From assembly GCA_020848435.1 (NCBI GenBank), contig JADLAC010000017.1, positions 81,722 to 145,721 on the forward strand: a stretch of 64,000 bases of DNA. The letters are read 5' to 3'. The position numbers and the translations under genes were made by a program. Shown here in pieces: positions 23,970-31,601 of this stretch. The stretch's first letter is position 1, and every line of letters starts with the position of its first letter. Below the pieces are notes generated by a model, which was not told where the DNA came from, ran no database searches, and saw nothing but the letters and a program-made list of their open reading frames with translations. Origin of the DNA: Burkholderiales bacterium. GTDB taxonomy: Bacteria > Pseudomonadota > Gammaproteobacteria > Burkholderiales > WYBJ01.

Positions 23970-24950
23970 TCAGTCGAGCCTGATGTTCGCGCCCTGGGCG
24001 ACCTTGCGCCACTTCGCGATGTCGTTCTTGATGAACGTGCCGAACTGCGCCGGGGTCGTCGTCTTGGGATCGGCCGCGAGATCCTTGAATCGATCGGTGA
24101 CCGCGGGCAGCGTCGCCGCCTTGACGACTGCCGCGTACAGCCGATCGACGATCGGCTGCGGCGTGCCTGCCGGGGCGAGGATGCCCGTGAACGATGCGGC
24201 CTCGTAGCCCTTGAGGCCCTGCTCGTCGAGCGTCGGCACGTTCGGCAGCACGGTCGAGCGGGTCATGCTGGTCACGCCGAGGATCCTGAGCCTGCCGTCG
24301 CGGATATACCCGATGGAGGATGCGATCTGGTCGATCATGGTCTGGACCTGGCCGCCGACGAGCTCCGTCAGCGCCGCGCCGCTGCCCTTGTATGGCACGT
24401 GCAGGACCTTGGCGCCCGACATCATCTGGAACAGCTCGATCGCCAGGTGATTGGAGCTGCCCGTGCCGGCGGATGCCATCGTGATCTTGCCCGGCTGCTT
24501 CTGGGCGAGGGCGACGAGGTCCTTGAGCGAGCTCACGCCGGCATTGGGGTGCGCGATGACCGCCATCGGCGTGACGTTGACCATGCTGATCGGCGCGAAA
24601 TCGCGCATCGAGTCGTAGGGCAGGTTCGAGTACAGCGCGGGATTGGCGGTGACCGATCCGCTCGAGCCCGCAAGCAGGGTATAACCGTCGGTCGGCCCTT
24701 TCGCAACGAGCGTTGCGCCCACGCTGCCGCCGCCGCCGACGCGGTTGTCGACCACCACCTGCTGGCCGAGGAACTGCGAGAGCGGAACCGCGATGATGCG
24801 CGAAGAAATGTCGACGCTGCCGCCGGGCGCGAACGGCACGACCAGGCGGATCGGGCGGGTCGGATACTCGGTTTTCTCGGCGGCGGCCAGCGTTGCGGCG
24901 GCCAGCGCGAGGCCGAGCGCCGCCAGGGCGCGCGTGCCATGCATATACAT
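23970..24950 (-). CDS. Bug/TctC-family periplasmic receptor
   Basis: A 326-residue Bug receptor heading the operon with the two isomerase-like genes. The start at 24950 (MYMHGTRALAALGLALAAA) gives a signal peptide with cleavage near LAAA-EK; an ATG two codons later is equally possible, and the longer frame to 25085 is discarded. Landmarks: VPFAPGGSVDISSR, VVVDNRVGGGGSVGATLVAK, PTDGYTLLAGSSG, HVPYKGSGAALTELVGGQVQ, LPNVPTLDEQGLKGYEAASF. The ligand is probably a short unsaturated or branched diacid, judging from the enzymes coupled to it. It is divergent from another Bug gene across 248 bases. Confidence 0.9.
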   Translation of the reverse strand: MYMHGTRALAALGLALAAATLAAAEKTEYPTRPIRLVVPFAPGGSVDISSRIIAVPLSQFLGQQVVVDNRVGGGGSVGATLVAKGPTDGYTLLAGSSGSVTANPALYSNLPYDSMRDFAPISMVNVTPMAVIAHPNAGVSSLKDLVALAQKQPGKITMASAGTGSSNHLAIELFQMMSGAKVLHVPYKGSGAALTELVGGQVQTMIDQIASSIGYIRDGRLRILGVTSMTRSTVLPNVPTLDEQGLKGYEAASFTGILAPAGTPQPIVDRLYAAVVKAATLPAVTDRFKDLAADPKTTTPAQFGTFIKNDIAKWRKVAQGANIRLD

Positions 24951-25198
24951 TCCGTGGGTCCTGAGCGTTGGTGTGATGGGACTCTCGCGGCTACCATAAT
25001 GCGCCGCGCGACCGAGTGTCAAGCGCGCACGTTTGGGTGTCGGACGCTCGGCCCAGCATTCGCAACGATCAACGGAACTGATCAAAGCCTATCGCCTATT
25101 AGCGCTTGCTCCGATAGCGAAGCCTCGCCACACTTGGGGGGCGGGCTCGAGTCCCATCGAGCCGCTAGAACATCGCTGACACCCAGGGGGAAGCTCGC
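24951..25198. other. Divergent promoter region between two Bug operons
   Basis: This 248-base spacer must hold promoters for the minus-strand bug-isomerase operon and the plus-strand bug-mmgE operon. It contains AGGGGGAAG before the ATG at 25199. I see no clear palindromic operator, sigma-54 promoter or small gene. Confidence 0.4.
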
Positions 25199-26212
25199 AT
25201 GCGTTCTTGGTACCCGAGCCTGGCGCGGACCGATACGTGCGCGCCACGCGCTGCGGCCGCGACAGCCCTCTTGATCGGGCTGTTCGCCGTGGCCGCGCCG
25301 CACGCCCTGCATGCGCAGAGCTTTCCGGTCAAGCCTGTTCGCATCGTGAGCCCGTACGCTCCAGGCGGGGGTGTCGACATCATGGCGCGCCTGCTCGCGC
25401 CGAAGATGATGGAGTCGCTCGGGGTGCCGGTGATCATCGAAAGCCGGCCGGGCGCCGGCAGCAACATCGGCATGGAGTACGTGGTGAAGTCGGCGCCGGA
25501 CGGCTACACGGTGCTCATGAATACGCCGCCGGTCGCGATCAACATGTCGCTGTACAGGAAGCTCGGTTTCGACACCACGCGCGATCTTGCCGCAGTGTCG
25601 GTTTTTTCCCAAACGCCGAACGCGTTGGTCCTGCATCCCTCCGTGCCCGCGCGCAGCGTCAAGGAGCTGGTCGCGCTCGCGCGCGCGAAGCCGGGCAGCC
25701 TCAATTTTTCGTCCGGTGGCAACGGCACCACGCAACATCTCTCGGGCGAGCTGTTCAAGCTGCGCACGGCCACCGCCATGGTGCACGTTCCGTACAAAGG
25801 CTCGTCGCCGTCGATGACCGCGCTGGTCGGCGGGCAGGTCGAGCTGAGCATCGCCAACATTCCATCGGTGATCGAATTCGTCCGCGCCGGGAGACTGCGG
25901 CCGCTTGCCACGACCACTGCCGCGCGCACCGGCCTGCTGCCGCAGGTGCCGACCATGAAGGAGTCGGGCGTCGACATGGTGGTCGTCGTCTGGTACAGCC
26001 TGCACGTGCCCGCGGCGACGCCCCGTGAGATCGTGGCGAAGCTCGCCGATGCCGTGATCCGCGCCGCGCAGTCGCCTGACACGAGGGAACGGCTCGCCGC
26101 CATCGGCGCCGAGCCCGTCGGTTATACGCCGGACGAAGCGGCGCGGCATTTGCGCGACGAGGTTGCCTTGTGGGCCGGCGTGGTCAAGGCGGCCGGAGCG
26201 CGACCGGACTAG
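25199..26212 (+). CDS. Bug/TctC-family periplasmic receptor
   Basis: A 337-residue Bug receptor with a long signal region: the hydrophobic core (AAAATALLIGLFAVAAPHAL, then HAQSF) is preceded by about 18 polar or basic residues, so cleavage is near residue 40. Landmarks: VSPYAPGGGVDIMAR, VIIESRPGAGSNIGMEYV (ES in place of the usual DN), APDGYTVLM, HVPYKGSSPSMTALVGGQVE, LPQVPTMKESGVDMV. GGGGGAAG precedes the ATG. It is followed after 23 bases by an MmgE/PrpD gene, repeating the receptor plus MmgE/PrpD pairing seen at 11.7-14.2 kb but in the opposite order. Confidence 0.9.
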   Translation: MRSWYPSLARTDTCAPRAAAATALLIGLFAVAAPHALHAQSFPVKPVRIVSPYAPGGGVDIMARLLAPKMMESLGVPVIIESRPGAGSNIGMEYVVKSAPDGYTVLMNTPPVAINMSLYRKLGFDTTRDLAAVSVFSQTPNALVLHPSVPARSVKELVALARAKPGSLNFSSGGNGTTQHLSGELFKLRTATAMVHVPYKGSSPSMTALVGGQVELSIANIPSVIEFVRAGRLRPLATTTAARTGLLPQVPTMKESGVDMVVVVWYSLHVPAATPREIVAKLADAVIRAAQSPDTRERLAAIGAEPVGYTPDEAARHLRDEVALWAGVVKAAGARPD

Positions 26213-26235
26213 TGGCGATCGAACACGAGGAATCC

Positions 26236-27594
26236 ATGGACGCGACGCTCAAACGCATCACCGACTTTACCTGTGCGCTCGACTACGGCGATCTTCCGGC
26301 CGCGACGGTGCACGAGTGCAAGCGGCGCGTGCTCGACACGCTCGCTTGCGCGCTCGGCGGATTCGCTGCGCCGCCCAGCCGGATCGCACGCGCGATTGCC
26401 GGCCGCGCGACGAGCAAACGGCCCGCGCGCATCATCGGTACGCTGGAGGCGTCAACGCCCGAGCTCGCGGCTTTCGCCAACGGCGTGATGATGCGCTATC
26501 TCGATCTCAACGACGCCACCGGCAGCGGCGGCGGGCATCCGAGCGATATGTTCGCGGCGCTGTTCGCCGCGGCCGATGCGACCAGGACGGACGGCAAGAC
26601 GTTCATCGCGGCCGCCGTTGCCGCGTACGAGCTTTATCTCGGCTTCTTCAGGACGATCCAGATACGCGACCGCGGCTGGGACCATGTCGTCTACACCGCG
26701 CTGGGTTCCGCAGCCGGTGCGGCGAAGATCATGGGGCTCGACCGGGCGCAGACGGCCAACGCGCTCGCGCTGTCGCTCACGCCGAACATGGCGCTCGAAG
26801 TCGCGCGCCGGGGCGAGCTGTCGATGTGGAAGGGATGCGCGGGCGGCAACGCGGCGCGCAATGCGTTGTTCGCTGCCCAGCTCGCGCAGGAAGGCATGAC
26901 CGGTCCGGGCATCGTTTTCGAAGGCGAGAATGGCGTCATGACCGTGGTGGGTCAGTTCGAGTGGCCGCCTCTTGGCGAAAAGGCCCGGCCCTACCGGCTC
27001 GGCGATTCGCGTCTGAAGCTGTATCCGTGCGTGTATCCGGGACAATCGCCGGTCGAAGCGACGCTCGCGATCCGCAGCCAGATGGACGCTCGCGACATCG
27101 AAGCGATCGAGGTGCGAACCTACAGGAGCGCTTGGTACGAGGCGGGAAGCGAACCGATTAAGTGGACCCCGACCACGCGCGAGACCGCGGACCACAGCAT
27201 CCCGTACCTGGTCTGCGCCGCCCTGCTCGACGGCAAGATCGATGCGGCGAGTTTTGCACCCGAGCGTATCGCCGACCCGGCGTTGCGCGCACTCATGCAG
27301 AAGCTGCGCGTCGTTCACGACCCCGAGCTCGACCCGCTGCAACCCGAGAAGAATCCCTGCCGCCTCACGATCACGTTGAAGAACGGCGCCAAGAAGCTGA
27401 GCAGCGTCGACTATGCCAAGGGACACGCGATGAACCCGCCGAGCGACCAGGAACTGGAGGCGAAGCTCGCGGGCTTGAACAACGGCGTGTTGTCGAGCGC
27501 GCAGTTGACCGAGCTGAAGGACCTCTGCTGGCGGCTCGAAACGATCGATGACGTGGGCGCGTTGATATCGGCGACGCGCATGAATCAGGCGTGA
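26236..27594 (+). CDS. MmgE/PrpD family protein (2)
   Basis: A 452-residue MmgE/PrpD protein of normal length. The start at 26236 has GAGG nine bases upstream and is preferred to 26170, which lies inside the preceding gene. Seen: KRRVLDTLACALGGFAAPPS, ASTPELAAFANGVMMRYLDL and NDATGSGGGHPSDMFAALFA (active-site HxxD region), GWDHVVYTALGSAAGAAKIM, MWKGCAGGNAARNALFAAQL, GVMTVVGQFE, LKLYPCVYPGQSPVEA. It shares the fold with the 11.7-kb copy but belongs to a distinct subgroup (here LDLNDATG, there EEYDDATF). Probably co-transcribed with the Bug gene before it and with the EthD-like gene 106 bases after it. Likely a dehydratase or decarboxylase for the imported acid. Confidence 0.85.
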   Translation: MDATLKRITDFTCALDYGDLPAATVHECKRRVLDTLACALGGFAAPPSRIARAIAGRATSKRPARIIGTLEASTPELAAFANGVMMRYLDLNDATGSGGGHPSDMFAALFAAADATRTDGKTFIAAAVAAYELYLGFFRTIQIRDRGWDHVVYTALGSAAGAAKIMGLDRAQTANALALSLTPNMALEVARRGELSMWKGCAGGNAARNALFAAQLAQEGMTGPGIVFEGENGVMTVVGQFEWPPLGEKARPYRLGDSRLKLYPCVYPGQSPVEATLAIRSQMDARDIEAIEVRTYRSAWYEAGSEPIKWTPTTRETADHSIPYLVCAALLDGKIDAASFAPERIADPALRALMQKLRVVHDPELDPLQPEKNPCRLTITLKNGAKKLSSVDYAKGHAMNPPSDQELEAKLAGLNNGVLSSAQLTELKDLCWRLETIDDVGALISATRMNQA

Positions 27595-27700
27595 GGCGCC
27601 ATGCCGGGGCCGGTGCCGCCCCGGCACGCCGCACGATGGCGCTGAAGCGCTGCGTTGCAGAAGAGCAGGGCGCGTGAACCGAGATCGATGAGGAAAGAAC

Positions 27701-28357
27701 ATGGCCAAGGGCAAAGCAGTGATCTTCGTGGGTTTCAAGGAAGTGCCCGGTGACATCGAACCCAACTGGAACCGCTGGTACGACGCCAGCCACATCCCGG
27801 CACGCCTCGCGCTGCCCGGCTTTCTCGCCGCACGCCGGTTTCGCGCCTACGAGGGCGAGTGCGGCTACGTCACGCTGTACGATCTGGAGGACGCACGCGC
27901 CGTGCAGCATCCCGACTACGCGGCGCTGAAGCGGCGCGAGCTCGCATTGTCGCCGGAGAGCTTCGAAGCGCGCACGCTCGCTCTGCCGGGCTTCATGCGC
28001 GCGGTCTACAACCAGGTCTTTCCCGCAACGGCCTACCAGGCGCCGGCGACGAAGTTCCTGTTCGTCGTCGCCCACGATCTCCCGCCTCACAAGGAGGACG
28101 AGTTCGCCGCCTGGTACGACACCGAGCACATTCCGGCGATGCTGAAAGTGCCCGGCTTCGTCACGGCGCGCCGGTTCAAACGCGACGATGCGAGCGGCGC
28201 AACCGCCAATGCGCCTCGGTACATGACGATCTACGACCTCGGGGACAAGAATGCCGTCGAGTGCGAGCAGTTCGTGCGCGATCGTGAATCGCCGTGGAGC
28301 GCATGGGTGAGGAGCTGGTACACGCGGCGGCTGCGGATCAAGGCCGAGCGTATCTGA
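27701..28357 (+). CDS. Duplicated EthD-like / dimeric alpha-beta barrel protein
   Basis: A 218-residue protein made of two homologous halves. The first contains NWNRWYDASHIPARLALPGF and LAARRFR (residues about 22-50), the second EFAAWYDTEHIPAMLKVPGF and VTARRFK (about 130-157), each followed by a strand with YVTLYDLED or YMTIYDLGD. The WYDxxHIP signature is that of EthD-like and related ferredoxin-fold barrels, normally one domain per chain and dimeric, so this is an internal fusion that forms the barrel within one polypeptide. No signal peptide. Its role is unknown; such small proteins often accompany degradation enzymes as isomerases or accessory binders. The start at 27701 follows GAGGAAAG. 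A REP-like inverted repeat lies directly after the stop. Confidence 0.8.
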   Translation: MAKGKAVIFVGFKEVPGDIEPNWNRWYDASHIPARLALPGFLAARRFRAYEGECGYVTLYDLEDARAVQHPDYAALKRRELALSPESFEARTLALPGFMRAVYNQVFPATAYQAPATKFLFVVAHDLPPHKEDEFAAWYDTEHIPAMLKVPGFVTARRFKRDDASGATANAPRYMTIYDLGDKNAVECEQFVRDRESPWSAWVRSWYTRRLRIKAERI

Positions 28358-28365
28358 CGAAGACC

Positions 28366-28425
28366 GGGGACAGACGACGTCTTCCGTGCTGTCGAACGAC
28401 CGATGAGAAAACGTGGTCTGTCCCC
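28366..28425. repeat. REP-like inverted repeat pair (copy 2)
   Basis: GGGGACAGACGACGTCTTCC (28366-28385) faces GAAAACGTGGTCTGTCCCC (28407-28425); the arms match at 17 of 19 positions. The core is the same as in the repeat at 8973-9038. The ATG of the following gene (28403) lies between the arms, directly before the right one. Confidence 0.75.
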
Positions 28426-29482
28426 GAGTCCGCGGCACCATGCGCTGATCGCGGGCGTCACCGGCGTGGTCGGAAACGCATTGGCGCGTCATCTCGCGGG
28501 GCGCGATGATTGGACGGTCGCCGGCTGCGCGCGCCGCGTTCCAAGCGACGCTATCAGCTACCCGGTCATCGCCATGGACTTGATGAACGCGCGGGATTGC
28601 CGCGAAAAGATCCGCGCGCTTAGCGCTGTCACCCATCTGCTGTACTGCGCGCGGGCGCCCCACGGTTTCGAGGCGAAGGAGCCCATCGACGCCAACCTCG
28701 CGATGTTGCGCAATCTCATTGATGCGCTCGAGTCCATCGCGCCGAATCTGGCCCACGTCCACATCGTGCAAGGCAGCAAGGTGTACGGCTCGGATCTCGG
28801 GCCGTACAAGACGCCGGCGAAGGAAACCGATCCACGCGTCGTCGATTACAACTGGTACTACGCGCAGGAGGATCTGCTCGCAGATCGTAGCCGCGGCAAG
28901 GCGTGGACTTGGAGCGCGAGCCGCCCGCATGGCGTGAGCGATCGCGGCGCCTGCGTTGCCCGCAGCATCGCCGCCATCGTGGGCACCTACGCCGCCATCG
29001 CCAAGGAGCTCGGCCAGCCCTTGGATTTCCCCGGGTCCGCCGCCGGCTACGAGGCGATCTACCAGTGCGTCGACGCCGAGCTGCTCGCTCATGCCATCGC
29101 CTGGATCACGACGCAGCCCCAATGCGCCGCGCAGGCCTTTAACGTCACCAATGGCGACTTCGTCCGCTGGAAGAATCTCTGGCCCGAGTTTGCAGCGTAC
29201 TTCGACCTGCCGCTCGGTAGCGTGAAGCCGACGCGTCTGGCCGAGGCGATGGCCGACAAAGGTCCGCTGTGGGATCGCGTCGTGCGCAAGCATGCGCTGC
29301 TGCCGCTGGGACTTGCGGATGCCGCCACGTGGGCCTATGGCGATTTCAACTTCTCGCGCGGCTACGATGTGATGTCCTGCACATTGCGGCTGCGACAGGC
29401 GGGCTTTGGCGAGTGTTTCGATAGCACGACGATGTTTCTCGAGCAGATGGCCGTGCTGCGCCGCTCGAGGCGTATTCCCTGA
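28403..29482 (+). CDS. PRISE-type NAD(P)-dependent reductase (extended SDR)
   Basis: A 359-residue extended SDR of the progesterone-5-beta-reductase/iridoid-synthase-like (PRISE) type, enzymes that reduce activated C=C bonds of enones. Seen: Rossmann motif AGVTGVVGNALARHL near residue 17, LLYCARAP, VQGSKVYGSDLGPYKTPAKE, and YNWYYAQEDLL, which corresponds to the family motif with the catalytic Tyr; SRPHGVSDRG and FNVTNGDFVRWKNLWPEFA follow. The only in-frame ATG before the Rossmann motif is at 28403, inside a REP-like inverted repeat, so the first 12 residues (MRKRGLSPSPRH) are encoded by the repeat arm. The original start may have been displaced by it, and no good ribosome binding site is seen. 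It follows the EthD-like gene on the same strand and may continue the catabolic unit. Confidence 0.8.
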   Translation: MRKRGLSPSPRHHALIAGVTGVVGNALARHLAGRDDWTVAGCARRVPSDAISYPVIAMDLMNARDCREKIRALSAVTHLLYCARAPHGFEAKEPIDANLAMLRNLIDALESIAPNLAHVHIVQGSKVYGSDLGPYKTPAKETDPRVVDYNWYYAQEDLLADRSRGKAWTWSASRPHGVSDRGACVARSIAAIVGTYAAIAKELGQPLDFPGSAAGYEAIYQCVDAELLAHAIAWITTQPQCAAQAFNVTNGDFVRWKNLWPEFAAYFDLPLGSVKPTRLAEAMADKGPLWDRVVRKHALLPLGLADAATWAYGDFNFSRGYDVMSCTLRLRQAGFGECFDSTTMFLEQMAVLRRSRRIP

Positions 29483-29576
29483 ACCCTTGGAGCATCACAG
29501 TTCGGAAGCAGCGCCCAGCGAGCCAGGTATGCTTCCGACTTCCCATCCAGGCGATCGATCTCCGAGAGGAGGACGC

Positions 29577-30566
29577 ATGTTGCACCGTTTCCGTAGGGTC
29601 GTATCCGGTTGCGTTCTGGCGGCAGCCGCGATCAGTACGCACAGCGCCCAGGCGCAGGCGCCAGAGGCATTCCCTTCCAAGCCATTGCGCCTGGTCGTGC
29701 CGTTTCCGCCCGGGGGCGGCACCGACATTCTTGCTCGCATCGTCGGCCAGCAGATGACCGAAGCGATGGGTCAGCCGGCGGTGGTCGACAACCGCGGCGG
29801 TGCAGGCGGCATGATCGGGACGGAATACGCGATGAAGGCCGCGCCCGACGGACACACGATCCTGATTGCAGTCACGGCGTATGCGATCAATCCCACCCTC
29901 TATCGCAAGGTGAACTACGACCCGTTGCGCGATTTCATTCCCGTCACGCTCGGCATCTCGTTTCCGTACCTGTTCGTCGTCCACCCGTCGCTGCCGGTTG
30001 CGAGCGTCAAGGATCTCATTGCCCTGGCGAAGAAGCAGCCGGGCAAGATCACCTTTGCCTCCAGCGGAACCGGCATGTCTAATCATCTTGCCGGCGAGCT
30101 GTTCAAGGACATGGCGGGGATCGACATCCTCCACGTGCCGTACAAAGGCGGCGGCCCGGCCATGAACGATATCCTGGGCGGGCAGGTTTCGATGATTTTC
30201 GGTACCGTGCTCCAGACGCTGCCGCAGGTGAGAGCAGGCAAGCTACGCGCGCTTGCGGTGAGCAGTGCCGCGCGCGCAAGCTTCGTACCGGAGCTGCCGA
30301 CGGTCGCGGAAGCGGGCCTGCCTGAATTCCAGGCGACCGGTTGGTACGCGTTCATGGTTCCGGCCGGCACGCCCGCGCCCGTGGTCGGCAAGCTCAATCG
30401 CGAGCTCACGCGGATCCTCGAGCTGCCCGCAGTCAAGCAGAAGCTGCTCGCCATGGGCGCGGAGCCCTGGCCGACTTCGGCGGAGAAGGCGCGCGAGTTC
30501 ATCGCCGCCGAGGTCGCCCGCTGGTCCCGGGTGGTCACGAAAGCGGGCCTCAAGGGCAGCGAGTAA
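29577..30566 (+). CDS. Bug/TctC-family periplasmic receptor
   Basis: A 329-residue Bug receptor. The ATG at 29577 has GAGAGGAGG upstream; earlier ATGs in the frame lie inside the preceding gene. The signal peptide ends near AQAQ (residue 25). Landmarks are the most canonical of the seven: VPFPPGGGTDILARIVGQQM, VVDNRGGAGGMIGTEYAMKA, APDGHTILIAV, HVPYKGGGPAMNDILGGQVS and ELPTVAEAGLPEFQ. It precedes the CitE-like lyase and the acyl-CoA synthetase, with 100 bases and a single repeat arm in between, so the three may form one uptake-activation-cleavage unit. Confidence 0.9.
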   Translation: MLHRFRRVVSGCVLAAAAISTHSAQAQAPEAFPSKPLRLVVPFPPGGGTDILARIVGQQMTEAMGQPAVVDNRGGAGGMIGTEYAMKAAPDGHTILIAVTAYAINPTLYRKVNYDPLRDFIPVTLGISFPYLFVVHPSLPVASVKDLIALAKKQPGKITFASSGTGMSNHLAGELFKDMAGIDILHVPYKGGGPAMNDILGGQVSMIFGTVLQTLPQVRAGKLRALAVSSAARASFVPELPTVAEAGLPEFQATGWYAFMVPAGTPAPVVGKLNRELTRILELPAVKQKLLAMGAEPWPTSAEKAREFIAAEVARWSRVVTKAGLKGSE

Positions 30567-30574
30567 ACGAGTCA

Positions 30575-30600
30575 TTGGGGACGCACCCAGTTCTTCAATT
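30575..30600. repeat. Single REP-like arm
   Basis: TTGGGGACGCACCCAGTTCT, a relative of the GGGGACAGACCACGT arms at 9.0 and 28.4 kb but without a facing partner. It lies 10 bases after the Bug stop codon. Confidence 0.4.
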
Positions 30601-30666
30601 TCCCGCGCCCGGCCGGATCGAAGCGCTGTCTGCATCCCCATTTCCATTGCGGGGAGGGTCGAAGGC

Positions 30667-31584
30667 ATGAAGAGAAACGCGGAACGTGATTTGCCCGTAT
30701 GGCGCTCGCTGCTGTCCGTGCCCGTGAATGTCGACAAGTACGTCGATTCGGCAGGTGCTCGCGGGGCGGATTGCATCATGCTCGATCTCGAAGACAGCAT
30801 TCCCGAGCACGAGAAGCACCATGCCCGCAGCTTGCTGCCGCGTGCCGTCGAGAGGGTCGCGGGCGGGGGCGCGGACGTGTGCGTGCGTGTCAACTGCCCG
30901 ATCGAGCACGCCGTGCGCGATATCGAGCAGGCGGTTTGTCCACGGGTCGATGCGATCGCGTTGCCGAAGATCGACAGCGCATCGCACTTGCGAATACTCG
31001 ATGACCTGGTCTCACGCCTGGAACAGGCCCGCGCCATGACCGTGGGAACGACCCGCTTCTTCGTCATGGTCGAAACCGCGGATGCCTACAATCGTCTGTA
31101 CGAGATCGCACACGCCGTCGAGCGCACGGTCGCGATGCTGCTCGGGAGCGAGGATCTCGCGGCCGAATGCGACTTCTCGCCTACCCCGGAGACGCTCCTG
31201 CACTACAAGCAGGAGATGATCGTCGTGGCGAAATCCGCCGGCTTGATGCCCTTGGGATTCGTCGACAGCGTCGCCGGCATCGGCGACTGGGATGAGTTCC
31301 GGCGCATGGTGCAACGTTCGCGCCGCTTCGGCTACATGGGCGCCGTGTGCATCCATCCGAAACAAGTCGCGATCGCCAACGCGGAGTTTCGTCCTTCCCC
31401 GGACGAGGTTGAGGACGCGCGCAAGATCGTCGCGCTCGACGAGGCGGCGGCGCGAAGCGGCAGCGGCGCCTTCGCCCTCGACGGGAAGATGATCGACGTT
31501 CCCGTGGTGCGGCGTGCCCGGCGGCTGCTCTCACGGCACGAGAAGATCGTGGCGCGGGAGCAGCGCGCCCGTGCTTACAAGTAG
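30667..31584 (+). CDS. HpcH/HpaI-family CoA ester lyase (CitE-like)
   Basis: A 305-residue (beta/alpha)8 lyase of the CitE/malyl-CoA type, which cleaves 3-hydroxyacyl-CoA thioesters such as malyl- or citryl-CoA with Mg2+. Start at 30667 after GGGGAGGG; the frame upstream is shadow. Features: RSLLSVPVNVDKYVDSA at the start, CIMLDLEDSIPEHEK (conserved acidic LDLEDS), VCVRVN (Arg), AIALPKIDS, FFVMVETADAYNRLYEIA (metal-ligand Glu), AMLLGSEDLAAE (Asp ligand), and FGYMGAVCIHPKQVAIANAE near residue 225. It lies 17 bases before an NDP-forming acyl-CoA synthetase, so one enzyme probably activates an acid to its CoA ester and the other cleaves it. Exact substrate unknown. Confidence 0.88.
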   Translation: MKRNAERDLPVWRSLLSVPVNVDKYVDSAGARGADCIMLDLEDSIPEHEKHHARSLLPRAVERVAGGGADVCVRVNCPIEHAVRDIEQAVCPRVDAIALPKIDSASHLRILDDLVSRLEQARAMTVGTTRFFVMVETADAYNRLYEIAHAVERTVAMLLGSEDLAAECDFSPTPETLLHYKQEMIVVAKSAGLMPLGFVDSVAGIGDWDEFRRMVQRSRRFGYMGAVCIHPKQVAIANAEFRPSPDEVEDARKIVALDEAAARSGSGAFALDGKMIDVPVVRRARRLLSRHEKIVAREQRARAYK

Positions 31585-31601
31585 ACGCGAGAGGCCCGGT
31601 C

